Made by a program: the position numbers and the translations under genes. A stretch of 64,000 bases of DNA from WTFY01 sp965220875 (GTDB taxonomy: Bacteria > Pseudomonadota > Gammaproteobacteria > UBA4575): contig OZ244849.1 of NCBI GenBank assembly GCA_965220875.1, positions 1,922,001 to 1,986,000 of the forward strand. The letters run 5' to 3'. The notes under the pieces were generated by a model. That model did no database searches, was not told the DNA's origin, and was given only the letters and a program-made list of their open reading frames with translations. This document shows, piece after piece, positions 35,297 to 43,374 of this stretch (positions are counted from its first letter, which is position 1; each line of letters opens with the position of its first letter).

Positions 35297-36016
35297 TTAC
35301 ATTCCAATGAACTTCTCAATATCAGTTCTTGTATATTTTTCCGGTACGTGATTATCTATTTGATCGATTCCTGCCTTGTAAAGTTTCCGAGAACCGTCAA
35401 TTTCTTTTAATAATAAGTCAACACTAATATCTTGTCCAAACCTGTTTTTCAATTCATTTACGGTTTCTCTGGCGGCAAAATACTGAACAATGAACTGTTC
35501 AGGCAGAATATTTCTGCCTTCTAGCTTTTCTCTTGCTTGAACAAATTCCCACGCCTTCCCTGGAGTCAGGTATACATAAAGTATTTGAACCTGTCTTTTC
35601 TTCCTGAGTGAGCGAGAAATGTTTTCTACCGCTTTTCCATAATTTGATAATGTACCATCAAGAATGAAACTTTGTTTTTGTTTTAATGCAAGATCATGTA
35701 TTTTCTCTACTAAAATTGATACTGCTGGTTGGAATAACCATGAATTATCACCAGCATAATGCTTAAACTCTGAGCGTAACTCATCAGGATCAATTCTGAG
35801 AATTCTTCTACCTCTCTCTACATTTTCTAGTTCATCTAGCAAAGCTTTTGATGCCTCTGTTTTACCTGCACCAGGTGACCCCGCCATAAATACGGATACT
35901 GGTTCTCGATCAGGCAAAAACACTTTAGGATTTGTATACCTCTCCGCTATTTCTTTTTTGTTCTTCCTAGCAAATCGAATAGCTTCATTTTTAATATTAT
36001 TATGATCACTATCCAT
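35297..36016 (-). CDS. Zeta-type toxin kinase family protein
   Basis: A 239-residue P-loop kinase: VFMAGSPGAGKTEASKALL (Walker A, residues 46-53), ILRIDPDELRSEF (Asp76) and SFILDGTLSNYG, then VQILYVYLTPGKAWEFVQARE. This matches zeta toxins, which phosphorylate UDP-N-acetylglucosamine, and related P-loop kinases. An epsilon-type antitoxin gene is not recognisable on either side, although the toxin reads as intact. The closest family may be antitoxin-independent zeta-like kinases. It is transcribed towards the EEP nuclease, 630 bases away. Confidence 0.85.
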   Translation of the reverse strand: MDSDHNNIKNEAIRFARKNKKEIAERYTNPKVFLPDREPVSVFMAGSPGAGKTEASKALLDELENVERGRRILRIDPDELRSEFKHYAGDNSWLFQPAVSILVEKIHDLALKQKQSFILDGTLSNYGKAVENISRSLRKKRQVQILYVYLTPGKAWEFVQAREKLEGRNILPEQFIVQYFAARETVNELKNRFGQDISVDLLLKEIDGSRKLYKAGIDQIDNHVPEKYTRTDIEKFIGM

Positions 36017-36404
36017 TGACTACATCTCAGCTTTACATGTCATTGAACTCATGTTTTTCAGCATTTAGTCCTGACAAGAATATTCAAACACCACAGTTAT
36101 TCACACCAAATTTAATTCTTGAGAACTGATATAAAAGAAGTATTTTAGAGACATACCTACAGTTATCTGGCATGTACTTGAAATTCCAAATCAAATAACC
36201 AACCGGCGTTCTGTCTTGTCAAAATGATGCTTGTTCATGGTTTTATCCCCTTGTGTAGGAAACAAATTAAGTGTGCAGTGCAGGACTGACATTAGCCGAC
36301 TGAAGAAGATGCATAGTTCTTTACCTCCAATCTACCGGTTCCCAAGCTAGATATAAACTATTGTCCCGCATCGGTTACAGTCGTTGCAGTGCCGTACGCT
36401 GACC
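36017..36404. other. Intergenic stretch upstream of the zeta-type gene
   Basis: 388 bases with no supported gene. The minus-strand promoter of the zeta-type gene should lie near 36020-36130, but I cannot fix it. No short antitoxin-like frame with a ribosome site was found. Confidence 0.35.
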
Positions 36405-37424
36405 CTAGCCTGCGGGTTTGATTTCATGACGGATGACCTTAGGCGCGTTGTGAAAGGCCACCATCATAGTCCCCTCAAAGCGAGCCCAACTGGGCGTGGC
36501 GGAGTTATTATCGTCTGGGTTGTTGCACTCCACGCCTAACTTCACAGTATACACGTCCCCTTTCGGCCGAGTGACATACTCGTTGTCAAGCAGGACTTCG
36601 TATAGGTATATCGCAGACTCGATCACCACGATATGCGCATAACGGATACCGCAAAACGTCACCGCGTTCAGGATATGTGGCGCCGGATTCCTAGTCGCTT
36701 TGGTTGGCTCCTCACCTTCAAATGTCGCGAGTCTGCTTGTGTTGAGTGAGTGCGCCGCTTCGTAGTTTACAACGGTCTGTATTATCTCCTTGAGAGATAT
36801 ACCTCGATTGTCGAACAGCACAACTTGCTGGCTAAGCCACTCGTCGCAATTCATGTATGGCTCTTGGTCGAGTCGGTACAACATCTCGGGAACCACTTGC
36901 CAGATCCATTGTTCCGTGGGCACACCTGTCCATCCAACCACTCCGGGTAGAGGCCAGTCGATGTCGATCTCCAACGACTGAGGACCCATCGGCACGGCGT
37001 AGGTTTTTTCCGGCGCCAGCGTCTCGTCGTTGAGTTTCACGATACGTAACTCACCGCCCTGGATGCCGCCAAAATCAATCCGAATGCGTCTTCGCAGTTC
37101 GCGCGGAATTTTGACAATGCGGTGGAATCGCAGGTGGAGTGCGGCTAGCACGTTATCGTCGAGCAGGCGGGTTTCTCTTCTGCCGTAGTCGCCTAGTATG
37201 GTCTTCCTCAAGAATATCGAACAGGCCCTTGCCAGAGCTGCAATTGCTGTCGTCCACTCCTCGCCTTGCCCGCCACCTCCTTTCCCAAATTGCATCGCCA
37301 TCCCATTGACAACCAGCTGCATGTCCTGAAGCGCTTCCGTGACGCGCCCCAGCTTATCTTGGGAAAGCCCACCGATTAGGCTCCCGATGGCAGGGAAGAA
37401 CTTGGGGTTGTTTTCGTCGCTCAC
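36405..37424 (-). CDS. Hypothetical 339-residue island protein
   Basis: A soluble protein starting MSDENNPKFFPAIGSLIGGL. A helical N-terminal 120 residues (RVTEALQDMQLVVNGMAMQF, a Gly-rich linker, WTTAIAALARACSIFLRKTI) is followed by a mainly beta part with WPLPGVVGWTGVPTEQWIW and YAHIVVIESAIYLYEVLLDNE. No catalytic motif or membrane span is visible and I know no family. Its DNA is clearly richer in G+C than the zeta-type gene beside it, which suggests separate acquisition. It is divergent from the CBASS operon with 504 bases between their starts. Confidence 0.7.
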   Translation of the reverse strand: MSDENNPKFFPAIGSLIGGLSQDKLGRVTEALQDMQLVVNGMAMQFGKGGGGQGEEWTTAIAALARACSIFLRKTILGDYGRRETRLLDDNVLAALHLRFHRIVKIPRELRRRIRIDFGGIQGGELRIVKLNDETLAPEKTYAVPMGPQSLEIDIDWPLPGVVGWTGVPTEQWIWQVVPEMLYRLDQEPYMNCDEWLSQQVVLFDNRGISLKEIIQTVVNYEAAHSLNTSRLATFEGEEPTKATRNPAPHILNAVTFCGIRYAHIVVIESAIYLYEVLLDNEYVTRPKGDVYTVKLGVECNNPDDNNSATPSWARFEGTMMVAFHNAPKVIRHEIKPAG

Positions 37425-37928
37425 TGTCGAACCTTGTCGTTAGTGTCACATCAGTCGCCTAGCATTGGTGCTGCTTTATTCGATTTTTCGCCCTGCGAGG
37501 TCTCCATCGTCTGTTTCGCGGCTGGACTTGATGTCGTTGCCCTGCCACTTGCTATAAACATAATCGGTTAAGTGATAACTAATCTTCAGAAATACAACAA
37601 TACATAGTAAACGCATATACATAAACTGATTAAGTGGTGGAGGTCAACTCCGCCAACATTCAATGCCAAATTATTAATATATAAGGTTATATTTAGAATT
37701 GTCTAGGTAATGTCCCATAATATATCCCATTAGTGGCAATGCCGACCTGTTGTTCATGTGATAACTAACAATACGCCTGTAGCAAACTGATGATCTACGA
37801 TTCACTGAATTGCTTCCACATGATACCCTCCCAGTCCAAGTCCCTTATGAGAATTTTATACCCAAGACCGGATCAAGTTTTAGGGGCACAGGATATCAAC
37901 CACTGATACTACAAATAATGGAGAAGCT
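37425..37928. promoter_or_regulatory. Divergent region upstream of the CBASS operon
   Basis: 504 bases, A+T rich, without a supported gene. It should hold promoters for the CBASS operon and the divergent 339-residue protein gene. A degenerate repeat lies at 37815-37886, ending 43 bases before the CD-NTase start. No separate regulator gene (such as a helix-turn-helix/protease pair) is present. Confidence 0.4.
37815..37886 (+). repeat. Degenerate repeat, copy 2
   Basis: It ends GGATCAAGTTTTAGGGG, matching copy 1 (34911-34983) with one extra T. TTATGAGAATTTTATAC precedes this where copy 1 has TTGTGAGAGCTTTTGAAC. The two copies bracket the zeta-type and 339-residue protein genes. Confidence 0.5.
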
Positions 37929-38966
37929 ATGGGAATCCAGACACACTTCAATGAGTTCCATAACAAGATCAAGCTCGGTCGTGAAGATGACGCCTACAAG
38001 AAAGCACGGGAGCGCGATGACAGTATCAAGACAGAAGTGACCTCTGCCTTCGCTGAAGCTGGATACCCTGTTGTCAATGATTTCATCCAGGGTTCGCTAA
38101 AGACACACACAGGAATTGTGCCAATCTCAGGCGACTACGACATCGACCGTGCCCTGGTAATTGAAGACAAGACGGCACCGGATAATCCAGTGACGCCAAA
38201 AAAGAAGACACTAGACGTGCTCGAAGATCGTGGGTTCAAGAATGCGAAGATCAAGAAACCATGTGTGACGGCAGATTACGTAAGCGATAACGTCCATATC
38301 GACTTCATCATCTACAAGCGGTTGGGCAGCCAGCACTACCTTTCCATAGGCAAGGAGAACTCGGACGAAAATAACCGGGAATGGTCGGCCACTGATCCGA
38401 ATGGCCTTATCGAGTGGATTAACGATGGTACTGACTACGACAAAGACGATGCGCAAGACATTCTGATGCAGTTCCGACGACTGACACGATACTTGAAGCG
38501 CTGGCGTGACGTACAGTTCAGTGAAAATGTGGCAGCTAAGGTTTTTTCAGTTGGTCTCACCGTTATGGCTAAAGAGCAACTCCAGTGGTCTTTTAGCACA
38601 GAGGGTGCTCGACAAGATCTGCAAGCGTTACGCAAAACCGTGGAGGCAATTCTGGATGCAGGCTACTTTACCAAAAAAGATATTGGGCGGTATCGAGTCA
38701 GTGTTCAACTTCCAGTACAGCCTTGGCGCGACATCTTTTACGGTTCTAGCCTTGACACCGGTACACAACTCTACAACAAGCTCAAACGGCTGAAGCAAAA
38801 TCTAACTGAAGTAGAAGGATTGAGCGACATACGCGAGCAGTGCAAAATTTTGAATAAGCTCTTCGGTGACGATTTCAAGATTCCAGAACCTCCGAAGGGA
38901 GGCTCCAATGAGAATAAAGCAAAGCACTCTAGTGCCGGAATCGTTACCTCATCTGTCGGTGCGTGA
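37929..38966 (+). CDS. CBASS cyclic nucleotide synthase (CD-NTase)
   Basis: A 345-residue nucleotidyltransferase. The active site is visible as QGSLKTHTGIVPISGDYDID (Gly55-Ser56, then Asp71 and Asp73) with the third acid at Asp125 in NVHIDFIIYK. A helical domain follows (QFRRLTRYLKRWRDVQF). On phage infection such enzymes make cyclic di- or trinucleotides that switch on the effector. It ends SSVGA; a small terminal Gly/Ala fits conjugation by Cap2. ATG 37929 has GGAGA five bases before it. It begins the four-gene operon and overlaps cap2 by 4 bases. The exact clade and product nucleotide cannot be read from sequence. Confidence 0.92.
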   Translation: MGIQTHFNEFHNKIKLGREDDAYKKARERDDSIKTEVTSAFAEAGYPVVNDFIQGSLKTHTGIVPISGDYDIDRALVIEDKTAPDNPVTPKKKTLDVLEDRGFKNAKIKKPCVTADYVSDNVHIDFIIYKRLGSQHYLSIGKENSDENNREWSATDPNGLIEWINDGTDYDKDDAQDILMQFRRLTRYLKRWRDVQFSENVAAKVFSVGLTVMAKEQLQWSFSTEGARQDLQALRKTVEAILDAGYFTKKDIGRYRVSVQLPVQPWRDIFYGSSLDTGTQLYNKLKRLKQNLTEVEGLSDIREQCKILNKLFGDDFKIPEPPKGGSNENKAKHSSAGIVTSSVGA

Positions 38967-40684
38967 ATAGGGATAAAATTCAAAGTTGCATCTCGGCTCT
39001 CGGCTACGATACTCGGCTGACAGAGAAGAGAACGAAGCTAATTGTTACGTTCGACGTTCAAGGGAAAAAGGTGGCGCTCGTCCACGAGTTCCCTGACAAA
39101 CTGCTTCGACTTCCAAAGTTTCACTTGCTCGGTGGCCATGGCTTCGGAAAGTTGGCGCACGTGCTTACGGATGAGGATGACGAATCTGGGGAAGTATGCG
39201 TTGCCAGCCCAGAATCGACCATGGTCAATGCCGATCAGCCGGAACTGGCTTATCGAGACACAGTAAAAGAACATGTCCTACTGCTGACACAACTGATCGA
39301 AGATCCTGCGTACAACAGGTCAGAACAATTGCGCGAGTTCGAAGACCATTGGAAAATTCTCTGCAAGGAGTCTGAAAAGAATATTAGAGAACTTTTCTTG
39401 GCGTGGGATGGAAACAAAGTTGAATATCTGAAGGTAAAAAAGCCTCGTACAGCCTCCCAATGGGACTTGCGTGCGAATCACATCGCACTAGCCTTATCAT
39501 TGGTAAATGAACCACGACTGAAGTCTTTACAAGACAGTGCGGAATGGGGTAGACGCCCAAATGCAGGTAAGGCTATAGCACTGCCGCTAAACGATGTGGA
39601 TCCTGCGCCAGCGTCACAATGTGACTTGATTCCATGGTTTTGTAGGATAATCGATAACATGGATTGTGCAAGTCGTAATGAACTGGAAAAATTACATAAG
39701 AAAATGAGCCGCGAATATTGGCTCATTTTCTCAGCACGAGTTCCAGACGGATTGATTATGTTCGCAATTCGCTGGATAAAAAATCAGCAAGGTAGATTAC
39801 CAAGATCAAAAGAGGAGGCGATAGGTTGGACAGCTATGCCTTACGTGGTCAGACCCCTGTCCCGGGAATCGCTCGTTCCTCGGGGCGGTGGCTCCCTAGA
39901 CTTGACAAGTAAGTCTGTTCTTTTGGTCGGCTGCGGATCAGTTGGCAGTGAACTTGCTCTGCGCCTGACTTCAGCGGGAATAGGAAGTCTCACCATATCT
40001 GATCCGGATAGATTTTCTGAGAAAAATCTTTACCGACACATTTTGTCGGTGAATGACATAGGGCAACTTAAGGCGGAGGTACTAGCTCGGGAAATTGCTC
40101 AAAGGCACCCATGGACAAAGGTAGAGGATAGGTGCAATTCGCTGGAAAAACTGCTGGATCCAAACATGTTAAGGAGTTACAACATGATTGTGATTGCAAT
40201 CGGCTCCCCAAACGTTGAACGGTTTTTCGCGGAGCATTGCATCAAAGAACAGATAGACGTGCCTGTAATATTCTGCTGGCTGGAGGGTTATGGAATCGGT
40301 GGCCATGCAATCTTAGTAGTGCCCGGGACGAAGGGATGCTGGCATTGCGCGTATGTCGATCAACAAAAGCTCACACGGGGCCTCACTTCGAATTTGAATT
40401 TCCTCGAGCCAAATCAGAAAGTGATGCAGAACCAAGGGGGATGTGGTACCCAGTTTTTACCCTACAGTGGTATTGCAGCTGGTTACACAGCGGCGATTAC
40501 CGCCGACATGGCCGTACGCTATTTTGAGGGTCAAGTGTCTTACTCGTCCAAAGTGAGTTGGAAAGGATCAGATACACAAGCCAAAAATGCCAATATGGCA
40601 GTGACACGGCGATATCGACATTTCACCGATTCGTTGAGGACGCTTGCCCTGTATGACAGAAATTGTGATTTTTGCTGTGGATAA
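38963..40684 (+). CDS. cap2: CBASS Cap2 ubiquitin-transferase-like E2-E1 protein
   Basis: A 573-residue protein starting at a GTG inside the CD-NTase stop region. The N-terminal E2-like domain (FPDKLLRLPKFHLLGGHGFGKLAHVL) has candidate catalytic Cys79 in SGEVCVASPES. The ThiF/E1 adenylation domain shows SVLLVGCGSVGSELALRLTS (Gly323-Gly328 region), ISDPDRFSEKNLYRH and IAIGSPNVERFF. CWHC (459-462) and CDFC (568-571) look like a zinc site, and Cys494 (GGCGTQFLPYSG) is another candidate thioester residue. Cap2 attaches the CD-NTase C-terminus to targets and raises signalling. Confidence 0.92.
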   Translation: MNRDKIQSCISALGYDTRLTEKRTKLIVTFDVQGKKVALVHEFPDKLLRLPKFHLLGGHGFGKLAHVLTDEDDESGEVCVASPESTMVNADQPELAYRDTVKEHVLLLTQLIEDPAYNRSEQLREFEDHWKILCKESEKNIRELFLAWDGNKVEYLKVKKPRTASQWDLRANHIALALSLVNEPRLKSLQDSAEWGRRPNAGKAIALPLNDVDPAPASQCDLIPWFCRIIDNMDCASRNELEKLHKKMSREYWLIFSARVPDGLIMFAIRWIKNQQGRLPRSKEEAIGWTAMPYVVRPLSRESLVPRGGGSLDLTSKSVLLVGCGSVGSELALRLTSAGIGSLTISDPDRFSEKNLYRHILSVNDIGQLKAEVLAREIAQRHPWTKVEDRCNSLEKLLDPNMLRSYNMIVIAIGSPNVERFFAEHCIKEQIDVPVIFCWLEGYGIGGHAILVVPGTKGCWHCAYVDQQKLTRGLTSNLNFLEPNQKVMQNQGGCGTQFLPYSGIAAGYTAAITADMAVRYFEGQVSYSSKVSWKGSDTQAKNANMAVTRRYRHFTDSLRTLALYDRNCDFCCG

Positions 40685-41150
40685 CGGGGTGTATTCTTTT
40701 AAGGGATTTGGCCGCCGGGTCACCGTGAACAAAGCAGTGGTAAGCGTCTGGCATATGCATCGCCAGTTAGTAGCAACCTCCACCGAGTCTTTTGGAGTGT
40801 TGATGGGAACGACATCTATAGATCGTAGTAAAATTTGGATTGAAGCAGTAACTACTCCCATGTTGAAAGACAAAAGTTCGAAGTTCTCATTCGCACTTCG
40901 CGATCCTAGTCATCAGCAGGTAGTGAATCGAAGATTCGCCTCTTCTAACTGCAGCTCGATCTATCTTGGGACATGGCATACACACCCAGAACCGACTCCT
41001 ACACCATCGTCGATTGACCTAAAAGACTGGTCAGCCTGCTTAAGGGCAAACCACAAGCGGCCACTAACATTCGTGATTGTGGGAACTGAAGAGATTTGCA
41101 TGTTCGTGCGCTCGAGAGGCCGCTTCAAACCACTTTGTCCGGACTGTTAA
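40653..41150 (+). CDS. cap3: CBASS Cap3 JAB/MPN isopeptidase
   Basis: About 165 residues from ATG 40653, which lies inside the 3' end of cap2 (32-base overlap). The JAMM metalloprotease motif is complete: Glu45 in TESFGVLMG, then WHTHPEPTPTPSSIDLKDW with His109, His111, Ser119 and Asp122. Cap3 removes the CD-NTase from its conjugates and so opposes Cap2. An in-frame TTG at 40644 is the alternative start. The C-terminus ends PLCPDC, a possible zinc pair not needed for the core. Confidence 0.92.
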   Translation: MTEIVIFAVDNGVYSFKGFGRRVTVNKAVVSVWHMHRQLVATSTESFGVLMGTTSIDRSKIWIEAVTTPMLKDKSSKFSFALRDPSHQQVVNRRFASSNCSSIYLGTWHTHPEPTPTPSSIDLKDWSACLRANHKRPLTFVIVGTEEICMFVRSRGRFKPLCPDC

Positions 41151-41154
41151 TTGT

Positions 41155-42765
41155 ATGGCATCAATTGATCCGAGAGAGGCGACGCTCGTACAGACGCGCG
41201 AACTGCCAATGACGACGCTTGATGCTGTGAAGGACCACGCAGCAGCTGCTAGGTCGCTTGTGCCCTGGAACAGTGTTGGAGTGCTGATAGACGAGGGACC
41301 ACAGGCAATTGTGACCGTACTACACAATAGAGATACAGTCGTATGCGCTTTGCGATTCTGTCTGTCAGTCCCTCAAAGCATCCACGCGTTACAAGCATAC
41401 AACCGAGGCATGTCCGGTCCGATGGAGCTTCGGAGCTGGCAAGGGCACACGATAACGAGCGAACAGGCGCGAGATTTGACCAAGTTAACTGATGCCTGGA
41501 AACAATCGTTCAGTCAGCGGAAAGTGCAAACTGACGAAGACTGGCGGGCATTCTTTGAGCAAGTTGAAAGTTTTGGCTGCAAGAAGGGTCGCGGCAACAA
41601 TATCAGTACAGCGACGCGTAACCAAGTCTTGCTTGATTCACACGGAAGATGCATGTTCCAAGGTTGTGGTATCGACCTAACCGAAGATCCTGTAACGCGT
41701 ACACGCGGCAACTTTGCAACGCTAGCGCACAATGTCGCATCTTCCGAGGGTGGTACCCGAGGAGTTCTATATCTTTCTCATGCCCTTGCAAATAATCCAG
41801 ATAACATCCTATTGTTCTGTGAGGCACATCATCGCTTGGTAGACAAGGTCGCCAAGGCTGACTACCCAGCTGCAAAACTGTCGGAAATGCGTAGGCAATT
41901 CTGTGTGGAGACAACGAAGATTCTTGACGCGTTAGCGCTCTCACCTATGCCCGCTTACTGCGTGGCATGGCCTGTCCACAGACAAAGGGTTTCGTTGCCC
42001 ACATCAGAGCAGGTTGCTCGAGCGCTAAAGCCAATTGGCGCTAAGCTCGACGGTCAGATTCGATCGATCAATGACAACGATGCGGTATTGCGGTCATTGG
42101 AGGGAGAGGTTTTTTGGGCCGCAATGAGCACTGCAGTGGAGCAAACTGCAGCAGATATCCTCCTACAGGCACACGGCGAAGGATACCGTGCTGCCCTTTT
42201 CGCGATGGGTTTGATGCCGGCCCTCATTTCGCTTGGAGCGAAGCTAGGAAACAAGTGCGATATAACACCAATGCTGCGGTATCGCGAAAACGGTTTGTGG
42301 TACTGGCCGATTAATGAGCCTCGAGGCGAGTTTTCCAAGATCAGCGGTTTGAACCAGTTATCGGACTCCGAGGGCGAGGTATGCTTGTTACTAGGGTTTA
42401 CAGCAGTGCCCGAGTCAATGCATTCGACGGCTAAGTATCTTGGTATGAGTGTCGTATCAGTAATTGCCCGCACGGAATACTTGGGCAATGGTGCACTTGG
42501 CCATCCAGACGATGGTGTCTCTTTTCGGCAGCGAATGCAGGAACTTCTTCACCAGTTAAGGGACGTGCACGGCGTACAAAAAGTTCATGTGCTGCCATGT
42601 GCGTCCAACGCAGCATGTGTTTTCTTCGGCCAAGCTTTCGACAGCTACCATCCGGACCTCTTGATTTACGACTTTACTTCTGAAGGAGACGGCATGGTCC
42701 CAAGATTAGAAATCAAGAACGTGAATAATGATTGCAAGGTCGAGACTGCTGAACTTGAGAGCTAA
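41155..42765 (+). CDS. CBASS effector: HNH endonuclease-SAVED protein with N-terminal extension (Cap5-like)
   Basis: About 536 residues from ATG 41155, 4 bases after cap3. Residues 1-145 are an extra region of unknown fold (PWNSVGVLIDEGPQAIVTVL, then ALRFCLSVPQSIHALQAYNRG). An HNH nuclease follows at 155-235: HGRCMFQGCGIDLT (Cys166, Cys171), LAHNVASSEGG (His192) and NPDNILLFCEAHHRLVD (Asn217, Cys222, His225/226). A SAVED domain covers about 345-525 (ISLGAKLGNKCDITPMLRYR, LLLGFTAVPE, VHVLPCASNAACVFFGQAF). Cyclic nucleotide binding to SAVED drives assembly and DNA degradation. Typical Cap5 proteins are about 400 residues with HNH at the N-terminus, so the extension is unusual. Confidence 0.88.
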   Translation: MASIDPREATLVQTRELPMTTLDAVKDHAAAARSLVPWNSVGVLIDEGPQAIVTVLHNRDTVVCALRFCLSVPQSIHALQAYNRGMSGPMELRSWQGHTITSEQARDLTKLTDAWKQSFSQRKVQTDEDWRAFFEQVESFGCKKGRGNNISTATRNQVLLDSHGRCMFQGCGIDLTEDPVTRTRGNFATLAHNVASSEGGTRGVLYLSHALANNPDNILLFCEAHHRLVDKVAKADYPAAKLSEMRRQFCVETTKILDALALSPMPAYCVAWPVHRQRVSLPTSEQVARALKPIGAKLDGQIRSINDNDAVLRSLEGEVFWAAMSTAVEQTAADILLQAHGEGYRAALFAMGLMPALISLGAKLGNKCDITPMLRYRENGLWYWPINEPRGEFSKISGLNQLSDSEGEVCLLLGFTAVPESMHSTAKYLGMSVVSVIARTEYLGNGALGHPDDGVSFRQRMQELLHQLRDVHGVQKVHVLPCASNAACVFFGQAFDSYHPDLLIYDFTSEGDGMVPRLEIKNVNNDCKVETAELES

Positions 42766-43374
42766 ATTTGGAAGAAGAGCAACTATGATCTTGATCTAGA
42801 GAAAACGTCCAGCTTCACCGCTTATCCGACTCGCATGCACCGCCAATAGACTTCAAGACAAGTCTGCCCAAGACTCTTCAAAGTGTTTACAGATACCCCA
42901 ATCGCACATTCTTATTTGCCGTAGTTTTACGTGAAGCTTTCGTCAGGCCAGTCACATTTCTAACTCTTTGATTTCACCTTCAATAACCTTGCCACTTTTG
43001 TTTGACTACATGAAATTGATCTACAACTTGATATCTCGGTGTACTCTGTTGGTGACATTGACCTGACTGTCGACCTTGAAATTCTATCTGTACTCCTCTG
43101 TCAAGCCCCCTGAGTATGTACCAGGTGTTGTGAGAGAGTAGGAGCGATTGGAGGTCACCCCTTTTTAGTACCACGTCGATTGCGAATCTGGCGGGTTATG
43201 GTCCTTCCCCAAAAATTCTCATTCCCTAAAAACTCGATTCAGATCTGAACTTATTGAATCGGAAATTCTTCAATATTTGCGAGCGATATAAGTCAAGATA
43301 GGTGAAGAAATGAATATAATATAAAGCTATTGCAGTTTAGCGGAAGAACTTAATCGTCCTATTCTCTTTCAGTT
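42766..43374. other. Non-coding or decayed stretch between CBASS and type I RM
   Basis: 609 bases separate the convergent ends of the CBASS effector and hsdR. On the minus strand 42980-43174 is open for 64 codons and contains RYQVVDQFHVVKQKW. Neighbouring frames contain other protein-like pieces (EFKVDSQVNVTNRVHRDIKL) broken by stops. This looks like an old frameshifted gene, possibly a transposase, but identification is not secure. Confidence 0.35.

Noticed and set aside
42980..43174. 64-codon minus-strand frame with an FHVVK motif suggesting an ISL3-like transposase remnant
   Set aside because: Only a short motif matches and the flanking residues do not follow the family order. Kept only as decayed DNA.
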